Shown: piece after piece, positions 9,678 through 19,679 of the stretch
Layout: each line of letters begins with the position of its first letter
Numbering within the stretch: position 1 is the first letter of the stretch
Assembly: GCA_900466575.1 (NCBI GenBank)
Contig: UBMP01000011.1
Location: 62,001-126,000, forward strand
DNA: 64,000 nt
Direction: 5' to 3'
From: Hyphomicrobiales bacterium
GTDB lineage: Bacteria > Pseudomonadota > Alphaproteobacteria > Rhizobiales > Rhizobiaceae
Program-made: the position numbers and the translations under genes
The notes under the pieces: generated by a model
Seen by the model: the letters and a program-made list of their open reading frames with translations, nothing else
Databases searched by the model: none
Told to the model about the DNA's origin: nothing

Positions 9678-10856
9678 GTGATTGAATACATTCTGCTCTT
9701 TTCGCTCGGGTTCCTGACGGCGGTTCTGGTCACCGTTCTCGTTGCGCCGGCTGTTCGGCGCCGCATCGTGCATTTCACCGAAAATCGCATTCGCGCGACC
9801 GTGCCACTCAGCGCTGCCGAACTGCGCGCCCAAGCCGACATGGTACGCGCCACCTATGCAGCCGAGAACGCGAAGCTCGGCGTTGCCGTCAAGCGTGAGC
9901 GCGAGAAGGGCCTGGCGCATGAACTGACGGTCGACAAGCTTCGCAGCGAATTGAAGGCGGCGGTCAGCGAGGCGGCGTCGCTTTCGGATCAGATTACCCA
10001 TCTGCGCACGGAGCTGGAGGCTCGTGGCGCCGAGCTTGGCGAGCGCGACAGTGAGCTGGAACGTGCCCGCGCCGAAATCCAGGTGCGGGATGCGCTTCTG
10101 GCTGAGGCCGAACGGCGAGCGCAGGAGCTGGGTGTCGAGGCCGAACATCTCGGAGGCTTTGTCGATTACGGCAAGATCGACATTGCCGTGCGCGAGACAG
10201 AAATCGAGAACCTGAAATCGACGATCAACCAGCTCAAGGGCGAGCGCGACCAGTTGCGCAACGAACTCAAGGCGGCCGAGCAGCGGGCCCGCGACGCCGA
10301 GTTCAAGATGGAAGAAAGCCATGGCCGCGTCTCCAGCCTGAAGCAGCGGCTGGACGAGGAGGTGGCCCGCAATGCCGAGATGGACGAGTCACTCGACCGG
10401 CGCATGCGGGAGCTCGAAAAGCTGAAGGAAAAGCTTGCCGGTATCGCGCGGCCTGCGGCCCCCGATGTCGTTGCGCCGCCGCTGGAACCTGAGCAGATCG
10501 AACCGGAACAGCATGCCGAACCGGAGCCCGCATCCACGGACGTGCCTGAACCGGCCAAGGCCAAGGCGGAGCCGGAAGCCGTGGCCATGGATCAGGCGAA
10601 ATTTGCCGAAAGCATTCGCAACGACGCGCGCGACATCGCCGATCACCTGGCCGGTCCCGCTGACGCGTCGCGTGATGGCGAGCTTCGAGAAGAGATCGCC
10701 TCGATTGCTGCGCGCATGGTGGCGCTGACGGCAACGCGCGAGGGTGAGGATTCACCGCTCATGGGTGTTCTGGAGGCTGCCAATTCCGATCCGTCCCGCG
10801 GGCGTATCAGCCTCGCCGCCCGCGCGGCCCGCGCGCTCGCCGGCAAGGACGCCTGA
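9678..10856 (+). CDS. Membrane-anchored coiled-coil protein
   Basis: This 392-residue protein has one N-terminal membrane helix (about residues 4-24), a long coiled coil (about residues 45-260, rich in Glu, Arg, Ala and Leu with heptad spacing), a Pro/Glu-rich linker (about 265-310) and a short helical C-terminus (about 315-392). The start is GTG. The form resembles conserved rhizobial proteins of unknown function. The membrane anchor plus coiled coil suggests an envelope or division-related structural role, but nothing in the sequence proves this. It stands alone between eipA and a convergent methyltransferase gene. Confidence 0.7.
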   Translation: MIEYILLFSLGFLTAVLVTVLVAPAVRRRIVHFTENRIRATVPLSAAELRAQADMVRATYAAENAKLGVAVKREREKGLAHELTVDKLRSELKAAVSEAASLSDQITHLRTELEARGAELGERDSELERARAEIQVRDALLAEAERRAQELGVEAEHLGGFVDYGKIDIAVRETEIENLKSTINQLKGERDQLRNELKAAEQRARDAEFKMEESHGRVSSLKQRLDEEVARNAEMDESLDRRMRELEKLKEKLAGIARPAAPDVVAPPLEPEQIEPEQHAEPEPASTDVPEPAKAKAEPEAVAMDQAKFAESIRNDARDIADHLAGPADASRDGELREEIASIAARMVALTATREGEDSPLMGVLEAANSDPSRGRISLAARAARALAGKDA

Positions 10857-10863
10857 TCCGGAT

Positions 10864-11706
10864 TTAATCCGGCAGGAGGCTCATGCGATGGGCCATCTCA
10901 TGCAACGATAGAGCCGCTGCGGTGGCCACATTGAGGCTGTCGAGGCCGGGCATCTGCGCGATACGGGCTGTATTGAGCCGCGTCATCAGGGCCGGGGGCA
11001 GACCTTCGCCTTCCGTGCCGAGAAGCAATGCCGTGCGGTTGGTAGCGGGAAGATCACGCAACGGCGTCTTGCCGGCCGGGGAGAGACCCCAGACCGTAAA
11101 GCCGGCCTGATCCAGCTTCATGAGGATTTCATCGATACTGCCGCCCCTGTGGAATGGCACGGTCAGAACCGAGCCGACCGAGACGCGGATGGCCTTGCGG
11201 TAGAGCGGGTCGCAGCTCGTTTCGTCGAGGATGACAAGGCTTGCGCCGAAGGCGGCGCTGTTGCGGAAGATCGCGCCGGCATTGTCATGGTTTGAGATTC
11301 CGGCAAGCACGGTGACCAGAGCCCGGTCCGGCAGATGCGCCAAGGCGTGGTCGAGCGGGCGCGGCTCCGGCTTGCGTCCGAGCGCCAGCACGCCGCGATG
11401 CAGGTGGAAGCCGGCGATAGCATCAATCACGGCGGCGGAGGCGGTGTAGACCGGGACGTCCGGCGGGAAACGGCTCAGCGTATCTTCTATTCCCGCGAGC
11501 CGGTTTTCCAGCACGAGGATTTTCTCGGCCCGGAAGCCATTCTCCTGCCCATGTGCTGCTGCGAGCATGTTGAGGACGACCGTGCCCTCGGCAATGAAGC
11601 GCCCGGTGCGGCCGACGAGATCGCGCTCGCGGATGTCGCGGAACTCGGCGACAGCCGGATCATCCGCGTCCTGAACCCGTATCGGCAGCGGACGCATCTC
11701 GCTCAA
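10864..11706 (-). CDS. TrmH/SpoU-family RNA 2'-O-methyltransferase
   Basis: This 280-residue SPOUT methyltransferase transfers methyl from S-adenosylmethionine to a ribose in tRNA or rRNA. The N-terminal substrate-binding domain contains RFIAEGTVVL. The three SpoU motifs follow: motif 1 NHDNAGAIFRNS near residues 139-149 with the catalytic Arg, motif 2 GTEGEGLP at residues 230-237, and motif 3 DSLNVATAAALS near residue 256. The RNA target cannot be told from the sequence. The start overlaps the stop of the upstream small membrane protein gene by four bases, so the two are likely cotranscribed. Confidence 0.85.
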   Translation of the reverse strand: MSEMRPLPIRVQDADDPAVAEFRDIRERDLVGRTGRFIAEGTVVLNMLAAAHGQENGFRAEKILVLENRLAGIEDTLSRFPPDVPVYTASAAVIDAIAGFHLHRGVLALGRKPEPRPLDHALAHLPDRALVTVLAGISNHDNAGAIFRNSAAFGASLVILDETSCDPLYRKAIRVSVGSVLTVPFHRGGSIDEILMKLDQAGFTVWGLSPAGKTPLRDLPATNRTALLLGTEGEGLPPALMTRLNTARIAQMPGLDSLNVATAAALSLHEMAHRMSLLPD

Positions 11707-12086
11707 GGCGCGCTGACCGCGATCTCGGCGTCGATACGGCCACGGCGCAGGTTGAAGACGAGCATCTTGCGCTTGCCGTCCTTGTCCGTGCCGTCGAAGA
11801 GGATGCGGTCGCCGGAAAGCTGGGTCGCGTTGACCTTGAAGCCTTCGGGCAGCGCCGCCTTGACCATCGTCGAACCTTCGTTCGGCACGTCCTCGGTGAT
11901 CGCGGGGCCGCGGGCAGCCTCGTTTGCGTGGTTCGCCTTATAGACAATGGCGATCAGGACAGCCATAAGGGCGACAACCATGACCCCGGCCGAGACGAGC
12001 TGCAGGCGGATCATCTTGCGGCGCACTTTCTCAAGCACCGGGTCAAGCGGCTTTTCGTCCTGTTGGTCGTGATCGTTGTTGCTCAT
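11703..12086 (-). CDS. Small single-span membrane protein
   Basis: This 127-residue protein has an acidic, hydrophilic N-terminus of about 28 residues, one membrane helix (about residues 30-50) and a periplasmic beta-rich domain ending in VFNLRRGRIDAEIAVSAP. The family is not named to my knowledge; similar proteins sit next to rluD in rhizobia. Translationally coupled to the downstream TrmH-family gene and divergent from rluD with only 32 bases between the starts. Confidence 0.65.
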   Translation of the reverse strand: MSNNDHDQQDEKPLDPVLEKVRRKMIRLQLVSAGVMVVALMAVLIAIVYKANHANEAARGPAITEDVPNEGSTMVKAALPEGFKVNATQLSGDRILFDGTDKDGKRKMLVFNLRRGRIDAEIAVSAP

Positions 12087-12118
12087 GTCTGCTTCAGGCC
12101 CTTTTTCACGGGAATGTC

Positions 12119-13144
12119 ATGACCGTCCTTAAACAAGCTTCGGCCAATAGGAAAGTCCTTGAAGTCGATGAGGCCGCTTCAGGTCGCCTCGATAGCTGGC
12201 TGAGCATCGCTCTGGACGGTGAGATTTCGCGCAGCCGTGCCAAGGCGCTGATCGAGGGCGGGGCGGTTTCGATCAACGGCAAGGTGATCACCGAGCCCAA
12301 GAAGAAGATCCATCCGGGCGACGAGGTCGTGATCGACATGCCCGACCCGGAAGACCCGGAGCCGCAGGGCGAGGACATTCCGCTCGATGTGCTTTATGAA
12401 GACGACGATCTGATCGTCATTTCCAAGCCTGCCGGCCTCGTCGTGCATCCGGGCGCTGGCAACTGGACGGGGACACTGGTCAATGCGCTGATCCATCATT
12501 GCGGGGCGAGCCTCTCCGGCATCGGCGGCGTGAAGCGGCCGGGCATCGTGCATCGTCTGGACAAGGAGACGAGCGGCGTCATGGTGGCGGCCAAGAATGA
12601 CAATGCGCATCGGCATCTTTCGGCGCAGTTTGCCGACCACGGCCGTACCGGGCCGCTGGAGCGCGCCTATCTGGCGCTGGTCTGGGGCCGGCCGCGCAAT
12701 CTCAGGGGGACGATCGATGCGCCGCTCGGCCGCGCCGGCGACCGCACGAAGCGGGCCGTCAAGCACGAATCGAGTGAGGACGCGCGCGAGGCAATCACGC
12801 ATTACGAGGTGGTCGAGCGGTTTCTCGAGAAGCCGGACGCGACCGCGCAGGCCTGCCTTGTCGAATGCCGGCTGGAAACGGGGCGCACGCACCAGATTCG
12901 CGTGCACATGGCCCATCTCGGCCACCCGCTGATCGGCGATCCGGAATATGGCGCGGCGTTCAAGACGAAGGCGAACCGGTTGCCGGAGGCCGCACGCGCC
13001 GCGGTCAACGGCTTCCACCGGCAGGCGCTGCATGCGTATCTGCTGCAGTTCGAGCATCCTTCGACGGGCGAAACAATGCATTTCGAAGCGCCGATCCCCG
13101 ACGACATGCAATTCGTCATCGAGGCATTGCAAGCGGCAGAATAA
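12119..13144 (+). CDS. rluD: 23S rRNA pseudouridine synthase, RluD type
   Basis: This enzyme isomerises uridines in helix 69 of 23S rRNA. The 341-residue protein carries an N-terminal S4 RNA-binding domain (about residues 16-80, with SRSRAKALIEGGAVSING) and an RluA-family catalytic domain with Asp148 in HRLDKETSGVMV. Further family motifs are GRTHQIRVH and HPLIGD. Length and domain order fit RluD rather than the shorter RluA. Single-gene unit upstream of rpoH. Confidence 0.88.
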   Translation: MTVLKQASANRKVLEVDEAASGRLDSWLSIALDGEISRSRAKALIEGGAVSINGKVITEPKKKIHPGDEVVIDMPDPEDPEPQGEDIPLDVLYEDDDLIVISKPAGLVVHPGAGNWTGTLVNALIHHCGASLSGIGGVKRPGIVHRLDKETSGVMVAAKNDNAHRHLSAQFADHGRTGPLERAYLALVWGRPRNLRGTIDAPLGRAGDRTKRAVKHESSEDAREAITHYEVVERFLEKPDATAQACLVECRLETGRTHQIRVHMAHLGHPLIGDPEYGAAFKTKANRLPEAARAAVNGFHRQALHAYLLQFEHPSTGETMHFEAPIPDDMQFVIEALQAAE

Positions 13145-13195
13145 ACGGGGAACCCAAGGATCGGTTGCGCGTTACGAAACTGTAATTCGCCGATC

Positions 13196-13225
13196 CTTGA
13201 AACTGTCTCATTCCAGACTTATTTG
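13196..13225 (+). promoter_or_regulatory. Sigma-32-type promoter upstream of rpoH
   Basis: CTTGAA at 13196-13201 is separated by 16 bases from CTTATTTG at 13218-13225. This agrees with the heat-shock promoter pattern known for rhizobial RpoH (CTTGAA, about 16 bases, CYTATNT). It would give a leader of roughly 90 bases to the rpoH ATG. Autoregulation is the simplest reading; a housekeeping promoter may also exist in the 175-base gap. Confidence 0.5.
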
Positions 13226-13319
13226 TTTTCACATCCGGAAGTGGGGCCTCGGGAGAAGGACTGCTTGCCGAGACGGCTTGCCTGAGGGAAGCCGAACCTT
13301 AAAAAGAGAGGGGTGCTTT

Positions 13320-14222
13320 ATGGCCCGTACATCATTGCCGTCTATTGCCGCCGGTGAAGGCGGTCTCAATCGTTACCTGGACGAAGTCCGCAAGTTTCCC
13401 ATGCTTGAGCCGCAGCAGGAATATATGCTCGCCAAGCGCTATCAGGAACATGACGACCGCAAGGCCGCCCACCAGCTCGTGACAAGCCATCTGCGCCTCG
13501 TGGCGAAGATTGCCATGGGTTATCGCGGCTATGGCCTGCCGATCGGTGAAGTCATTTCCGAGGGCAATGTCGGCCTCATGCAGGCCGTCAAGAAGTTCGA
13601 TCCCGAAAAGGGCTTCCGCCTGGCCACCTACGCCATGTGGTGGATCAAGGCTTCGATCCAGGAGTATATCCTGCGTTCGTGGTCGCTCGTGAAGATGGGT
13701 ACCACCGCCAATCAGAAGCGTCTGTTCTTCAACCTGCGCCGCCTCAAGGGCCGGCTGCAGGCGATCGAAGAGGGCGACCTGAAGCCGGAGCAGGTGACGG
13801 AAATCGCCACCAAGCTTGGCGTGCCGGAAGAAGACGTCATCTCGATGAACCGCCGTCTGTCGGGCGACGCTTCGCTCAACGCGCCGATCAAGTCGGCCGA
13901 TGGCGATTCCGGCCAGTGGCAGGATTGGCTCGCCGATGATCACGACAGCCAGGAAGCGGTCCTGATCGAGCAGGACGAACTGGATGCACGCAAGTCGATG
14001 CTGTCGCGTGCGCTGAAGGTCCTCAACGAACGCGAACGCCGCATTTTCGAAGCGCGTCGACTGACGGAAGATCCGGTCACTCTGGAAGAGCTTTCCGCCG
14101 AGTTCGACGTGTCGCGCGAGCGTGTGCGCCAGATCGAGGTTCGAGCCTTCGAGAAGGTTCAGGAAGCCGTACGCAAGATAGCGCTGGAGCAGGCCTCCGC
14201 GCTTCGTGTTGTCGAGGCCTGA
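13320..14222 (+). CDS. rpoH: Heat-shock sigma factor RpoH (sigma-32)
   Basis: This 300-residue sigma-70-family factor directs RNA polymerase to heat-shock promoters. Region 2 reads SEGNVGLMQAVKKFDPEKGFRLATYAMWWI across about residues 82-112, the RpoH-specific box QKRLFFNLRRLK lies near residues 131-142, and region 4.2 has the helix-turn-helix SAEFDVSRERVRQIEVRAF. The ATG at 13320 follows GAGAGGGG; a longer frame open from 12948 overlaps rluD and is not a real extension. Rhizobia often carry two rpoH copies; which one this is cannot be told here. Confidence 0.93.
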   Translation: MARTSLPSIAAGEGGLNRYLDEVRKFPMLEPQQEYMLAKRYQEHDDRKAAHQLVTSHLRLVAKIAMGYRGYGLPIGEVISEGNVGLMQAVKKFDPEKGFRLATYAMWWIKASIQEYILRSWSLVKMGTTANQKRLFFNLRRLKGRLQAIEEGDLKPEQVTEIATKLGVPEEDVISMNRRLSGDASLNAPIKSADGDSGQWQDWLADDHDSQEAVLIEQDELDARKSMLSRALKVLNERERRIFEARRLTEDPVTLEELSAEFDVSRERVRQIEVRAFEKVQEAVRKIALEQASALRVVEA

Positions 14223-14257
14223 CAGGCTTAAGCCGTATAGTTCTCGGCTCTGAAATG

Positions 14258-14297
14258 AAAAAGACCGGCGGGAAGAACTTCCCGCCGGTCTTTTGTT
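14258..14297. terminator. Bidirectional intrinsic terminator
   Basis: A 14-base stem (AAAAGACCGGCGGG at 14259-14272 with its complement at 14281-14294) and a short loop is flanked by T-runs on both strands. It can end rpoH from the left and the large minus-strand membrane-protein gene from the right. Confidence 0.85.
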
Positions 14298-14313
14298 TGT
14301 CAGTTTGCGTTGA

Positions 14314-16488
14314 TTACTGCGCAGGCGGTGTGGGGGGTGCCGGCGCCGGTTGATCGCCGCTGGCCTGCCAGCTCGAGATGACCTCATCGAACACCTTCTG
14401 TCCGTCCGGTCCCTTCTGAAGTGTCAGCAGGGCGCGGCGGCCATTGGAATAGGTGACCGGGATATCCATCCAGTCGCGCGACTTCAAAAGGTTGAGGTTG
14501 GTCTTGACCGCATCCGCAAAAGAGTTGAGCGCGATCATGTGGAAATAGTCGGTGATCTTGGCAGGAACGGCGACCAGAGGATCACCCTGTTCCTGCTCCT
14601 TGTCCTTCATCGAAATGCGCAGCACGCTCTCGATGCCGCGGCCTTCGAATTCCTTCGGCAGCGAGAAGGTCAGCTCGATAATGTGGCTGGCCGGCAGCGT
14701 CGGGTCGTTGTTCTTGCGCAGCGTGAAGATCGCCGACATCTTGCGACCGGGGACGGAAATGTCGCCCTGGATCATCTTGCCCTTGTGCCCGTCCTGATCA
14801 TCGGTCTTGACCGACCAGGCCACGGTGCCTTCGAGCGCTGTCGGTGAGGCCTGACCCAGACGTTCCTCATAGAGGAATATCTTGACCGGCGCGGCGGCCT
14901 GCTGGGCGCCTGCCGTATCCGTCGGGGCGGTTGCAGCCGGCGTCGTAGCCGGTTGCGTGGGCGTCGGCGTGGTCACAGGCGCCGCGGGCGGCTTCTCGTT
15001 CTGGTTGGCAACCGACTTGCCCTCGGCTTGTCCGGCGCTTGCAACCTGTTCACCGGATGTGCCGCTGTCGACCTCCGAGCCATCCGCCATCAGGCGTTGG
15101 GTGAATTTCTGCGGGCCTGTGACAACAGGCGTCGCGGGCGCGGTCGACGCAGCGTTCCCGGCTGGCTTTGTCTCCGCTGCCGGGGTCTGCGGGGTGGAGG
15201 AGGCCGGCTGCGATTTGCTGGCGGTCTGGCTGCTTGTCGAGGAGGAACCGTTGACAAGGCCCAGGATGGAATCGCTGAAACGCCAGCCTGCGTAACCGGT
15301 GCCGGCGAGAACGATAACCGCTGCCACAATCCCGGCAATCAGCTTGCCGCGACCTTCTCGATCTTCGTGCGGCTGGGTTTCCGCGGCTGCCTCACGCGGC
15401 GGCTCCTGCTGGCCGATCGACATGCCGTCGCGGCCCCGCGGCGGTTTGGCGATTACGCTCTCATCGCCTGTCCGGGAGCCTGAACGTTCTCCGACAAAAG
15501 CCTCGAAACTGTCCCAGCTCGCGTCACGCGCGGACGAGCCCGGCGTGGCGGTCGGCGTTGGTGCAGACTCTATATCGTCCCACCACGACTTCGGCTCGCT
15601 TGCCGGCTTCGACCTTTCCGCGACAAAAGGATCGTCACGTCGGGCGGCAGGTTCCGGCGTCGTGCTCGGCGCGAAGATTTCGGCCGGTTCATGGAACGGA
15701 TTGTCGGTGACGACCGGCGTCCAGGGTTCCGCTGCAGGTTCCGCCGGGCGTGTGGTTGGAGAACGCTCGAAATCATACCCTTTTTCGGAGTCGAATGCCG
15801 TGTCGCGGCGAAGCGGGTCTGCCGGATGCTTGTCAAAGGGATCCCATGACCGTTCCGTCGATCGCGAAATCTCGCGCTGGCCCAACGGCTCGTCGAAACG
15901 GTCGCGTTGCCACGACGTATCCGGCTCCTCCGCCGTGGCGGGCGGCATGGTGTCGTCTTCGGCTTGCGCGGAATCTAGTTCCGGCTCTTCCTGGACGTCC
16001 TCCTTGGGAGACTGCGACGCGGGCTCGGGCTGCGGCTCGATAACCGGCTCCGGCTTTGGTTCCGCCCGTTCAACAACAACTGGTGCTGGCTCCCGCATCA
16101 GGAAAGGCGGCGGCGCAGGCGCTACGGATTCAGGCACGACGTGGCGCGGCGCAGGTTGCGGCTCCGGTTCCGGTTCGGGCTTCGGCTCTGGCTCCGGTTC
16201 GGGCGGTTGAGATGCGGGTTCTTCGATGTGTTCGACAACAGGGGCGGGCACGGGTGCAGGCGGCTCGGCCGGAGGCGCGCCGGAAAACTCGCTCTCGATG
16301 GCGGCGATCGCTTCGTCCAGCTTATCGAGCTGGCGCGCAATCACGTCGTCCGCCGGGCGGGGCTTCATGTTGTCGAGTTGGCGCTGAACTGCCGTGCGGG
16401 CCCTGTCATAGACCCGAATACGCATTTCCGGCGTATTGTCCGACAGTCCATCAACCGCTCTGCGGATGACCGCAATGAAATCTGCCAT
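14314..16488 (-). CDS. Large Pro/Glu-rich single-span membrane protein
   Basis: This 724-residue protein has a helical cytosolic N-terminus (about residues 1-70). A long low-complexity stretch rich in Pro, Glu and Ala (about 75-370) includes Pro-Glu repeats near residues 95-115. One membrane helix lies at about 379-398, followed by a second disordered linker rich in Thr, Pro and Ala, and a folded C-terminal domain (about 545-710) on the far side of the membrane. I do not recognise a named family; homologues are conserved beside rpoH or purA in rhizobia. The disordered cytosolic arm plus extracytoplasmic domain suggests envelope scaffolding or sensing, which is inference. Confidence 0.7.
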   Translation of the reverse strand: MADFIAVIRRAVDGLSDNTPEMRIRVYDRARTAVQRQLDNMKPRPADDVIARQLDKLDEAIAAIESEFSGAPPAEPPAPVPAPVVEHIEEPASQPPEPEPEPKPEPEPEPQPAPRHVVPESVAPAPPPFLMREPAPVVVERAEPKPEPVIEPQPEPASQSPKEDVQEEPELDSAQAEDDTMPPATAEEPDTSWQRDRFDEPLGQREISRSTERSWDPFDKHPADPLRRDTAFDSEKGYDFERSPTTRPAEPAAEPWTPVVTDNPFHEPAEIFAPSTTPEPAARRDDPFVAERSKPASEPKSWWDDIESAPTPTATPGSSARDASWDSFEAFVGERSGSRTGDESVIAKPPRGRDGMSIGQQEPPREAAAETQPHEDREGRGKLIAGIVAAVIVLAGTGYAGWRFSDSILGLVNGSSSTSSQTASKSQPASSTPQTPAAETKPAGNAASTAPATPVVTGPQKFTQRLMADGSEVDSGTSGEQVASAGQAEGKSVANQNEKPPAAPVTTPTPTQPATTPAATAPTDTAGAQQAAAPVKIFLYEERLGQASPTALEGTVAWSVKTDDQDGHKGKMIQGDISVPGRKMSAIFTLRKNNDPTLPASHIIELTFSLPKEFEGRGIESVLRISMKDKEQEQGDPLVAVPAKITDYFHMIALNSFADAVKTNLNLLKSRDWMDIPVTYSNGRRALLTLQKGPDGQKVFDEVISSWQASGDQPAPAPPTPPAQ

Positions 16489-16633
16489 ATAAGGTTTCTC
16501 GCCTTTCTATCAGCAAGCTGCCTGCTTAACGCTTTTCAGCGCAGGTTCCAATCCTCATGCGCCAGTCGCCGTGTCCCGCCGCCAGTGCTGGCATGTCTCA
16601 GGCAGCCATTGCGGCTGCCATTGTTTCCCGGTC

Positions 16634-17938
<1,305 letters not shown>

Positions 17939-18133
17939 TCAATCCTATACTCACACGCGAAGCGGAGCCCGCGTCTTGCCAAACCCGCGCATCTATACTG
18001 TGTCAATCTCTTAAAATCGACCCCGAAATGATCAATCCATCAAGGCTTTTTGCGTGACAATGCGGCAAAGGCGCGGCTAAAACGCACATCTTCGGTAATC
18101 ATTCGCCGACATACACAATCAAAGCATGGAATC

Positions 18134-19042
18134 ATGACCTATCTGAAGCCTGCTAGCGGCATGGCCTATCTCTTTCTGCTGACGACCGCGCTGATCTGGG
18201 GCGGCAACGCCGTGGCGGGCAAAATGGCGGTTGGACATGCAAGCCCGTTCATGCTGACGCTCCTGCGCTGGATCATCGCGCTTGCGCTGATCCTTGCCAT
18301 TTCCGTGCCGCAGATCCGCAAGGATTGGCCGGTCATCCGCAAACATGCGCTGTATCTGTTCCTGATGGGCGCAACGGGTTTCACCGGCTTCAATGTCTTT
18401 CTCTACAGCGCGCTCCATTACACGAGCGCAATCAATGCGGTGATCGAACAGGCCGGCATGCCGTTCATCATCTTCGTCGCCAATTTCTTCATCTTCCGGA
18501 TGCGCGCGACGGGCGGCCAGGTGGTCGGGTTCATGCTGACGCTCGCCGGCATTGCACTGACCGCTGCCAATGGCAATCTTGCGACGCTACTGGGGCTCGA
18601 ACTCAATTTCGGCGATCTGCTCATGCTCTTTGCCGTGCTCATCTATGCGGCCTACACGGTTGGCCTGCGCTTCAAGCCGGACCTTCACTGGAAGAGCATG
18701 ATGGCGGCCACTGCAGCGGGGGCGATGGTGGCGGCACTGCCTCTCGCCTTCTATGAGTGGCTGAGCGGGGCGGCACAGTTTCCCGACGCCTATGGCTGGG
18801 GCGTCGTTGCCTTCATCGCCATCTTCCCCTCGCTCGTCGCGCAGATACTCTTCGTGCGCGGCGTCGAGATCATCGGCTCGAACCGGGCAGGGCTCTTCAT
18901 CAATCTCGTGCCGATCTTCGGCATGCTCCTGTCGATTGGCCTGATCGGTGAGCCGCTGCACCCTTATCACATCGTTTCGCTGGTGCTGGTCCTTGGCGGC
19001 ATCGTTATTGCCGAGCGGAACCGGCCGGTCGCGGGCGTTTAG
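18134..19042 (+). CDS. DMT-superfamily transporter (EamA domains)
   Basis: This 302-residue inner-membrane protein has about ten helices arranged as two EamA repeats, the second starting near residue 150. The opening is TTALIWGGNAVAGKMAV, typical of drug/metabolite exporters. The substrate is unknown. The ATG at 18134 is chosen because the first helix follows directly; an in-frame start at 18050 would add an unlikely basic stretch. Confidence 0.8.
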   Translation: MTYLKPASGMAYLFLLTTALIWGGNAVAGKMAVGHASPFMLTLLRWIIALALILAISVPQIRKDWPVIRKHALYLFLMGATGFTGFNVFLYSALHYTSAINAVIEQAGMPFIIFVANFFIFRMRATGGQVVGFMLTLAGIALTAANGNLATLLGLELNFGDLLMLFAVLIYAAYTVGLRFKPDLHWKSMMAATAAGAMVAALPLAFYEWLSGAAQFPDAYGWGVVAFIAIFPSLVAQILFVRGVEIIGSNRAGLFINLVPIFGMLLSIGLIGEPLHPYHIVSLVLVLGGIVIAERNRPVAGV

Positions 19043-19061
19043 CCCTCCCGTTCCACAAACA

Positions 19062-19100
19062 AAAACCGCCGCAGCACCCTGGCGCTGCGGCGGTTTTGTC
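19062..19100. terminator. Intrinsic terminator between DMT gene and sciP
   Basis: The stem AAAACCGCCGCAGC (19062-19075) pairs with 19084-19097 around an eight-base loop. A-run and T-run flanks allow it to work in both directions, serving the transporter gene and the convergent sciP gene. Confidence 0.8.
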
Positions 19101-19119
19101 TTGTCAACGACGGGAACGG

Positions 19120-19395
19120 TCAGTGACGATATTGCTGGATGCGCGTTGTGCGCAGGCCGGCCAGACCATGATCATTGATCGAGGACTGCCACGACAGGAA
19201 TTCTTCGACGGTCAGCGTATAGCGTTCGCAAGCTTCTTCCAGGCTCAGCAGGCCGCCGCGAACGGCAGCGACGACTTCCGCCTTGCGGCGGATGACCCAG
19301 CGCCGCGTATTGGCGGGCGGCAGGTCGGCAATCGTCAATGGGCTGCCATCGGGGCCGATGACATATTTCACCCGGGGTCGTATCAATTCGGTCAT
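19120..19395 (-). CDS. sciP: CtrA inhibitor SciP (DUF1153)
   Basis: SciP is a small helix-turn-helix protein that binds CtrA and blocks its activation of promoters in G1 phase of the alphaproteobacterial cell cycle. The 91-residue protein starts MTELIRPRVKYVIGPDGSPL and contains the family core RRWVIRRKAEVVAAVRGGLL and the helix-turn-helix SLEEACERYTLTVEEFLSWQ. ATG 19395 gives the standard length; the upstream in-frame start at 19413 adds six residues. The 284 bases upstream, up to mnmA, contain a TTAAC half-site at about 19437 but no perfect CtrA full box that I can see. Confidence 0.88.
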   Translation of the reverse strand: MTELIRPRVKYVIGPDGSPLTIADLPPANTRRWVIRRKAEVVAAVRGGLLSLEEACERYTLTVEEFLSWQSSINDHGLAGLRTTRIQQYRH

Positions 19396-19679
19396 GGGAC
19401 TCTCTACAAACACTACAAGACCAGATATCGCGACTTTAACGTCGGACTTTTAAAAATTGCCTAACCCCTTTGAAAGGCTTTGTTCAATTTTGGGTCAGGC
19501 CTTTGCCGGACGCGTATCTCGGCCGTAAGATAATCCGCAGATTGTTAAAAAAGACATGATGCAGAAACCCTTAAACGCGCAATCTCGCCTTTTTTCTTGG
19601 CAGCGACGGAACGCTTTCTATATAAAGCCGGGAAAGACGCCTGATGTGGCGCAAAACTCTAATTGGACAGATGAAAACC

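Noticed and set aside
8901-10322. Minus-strand open frame of 473 codons over eipA and the coiled-coil gene
   Set aside because: Covers two supported plus-strand genes, one with signal peptide and DUF1134 motifs.
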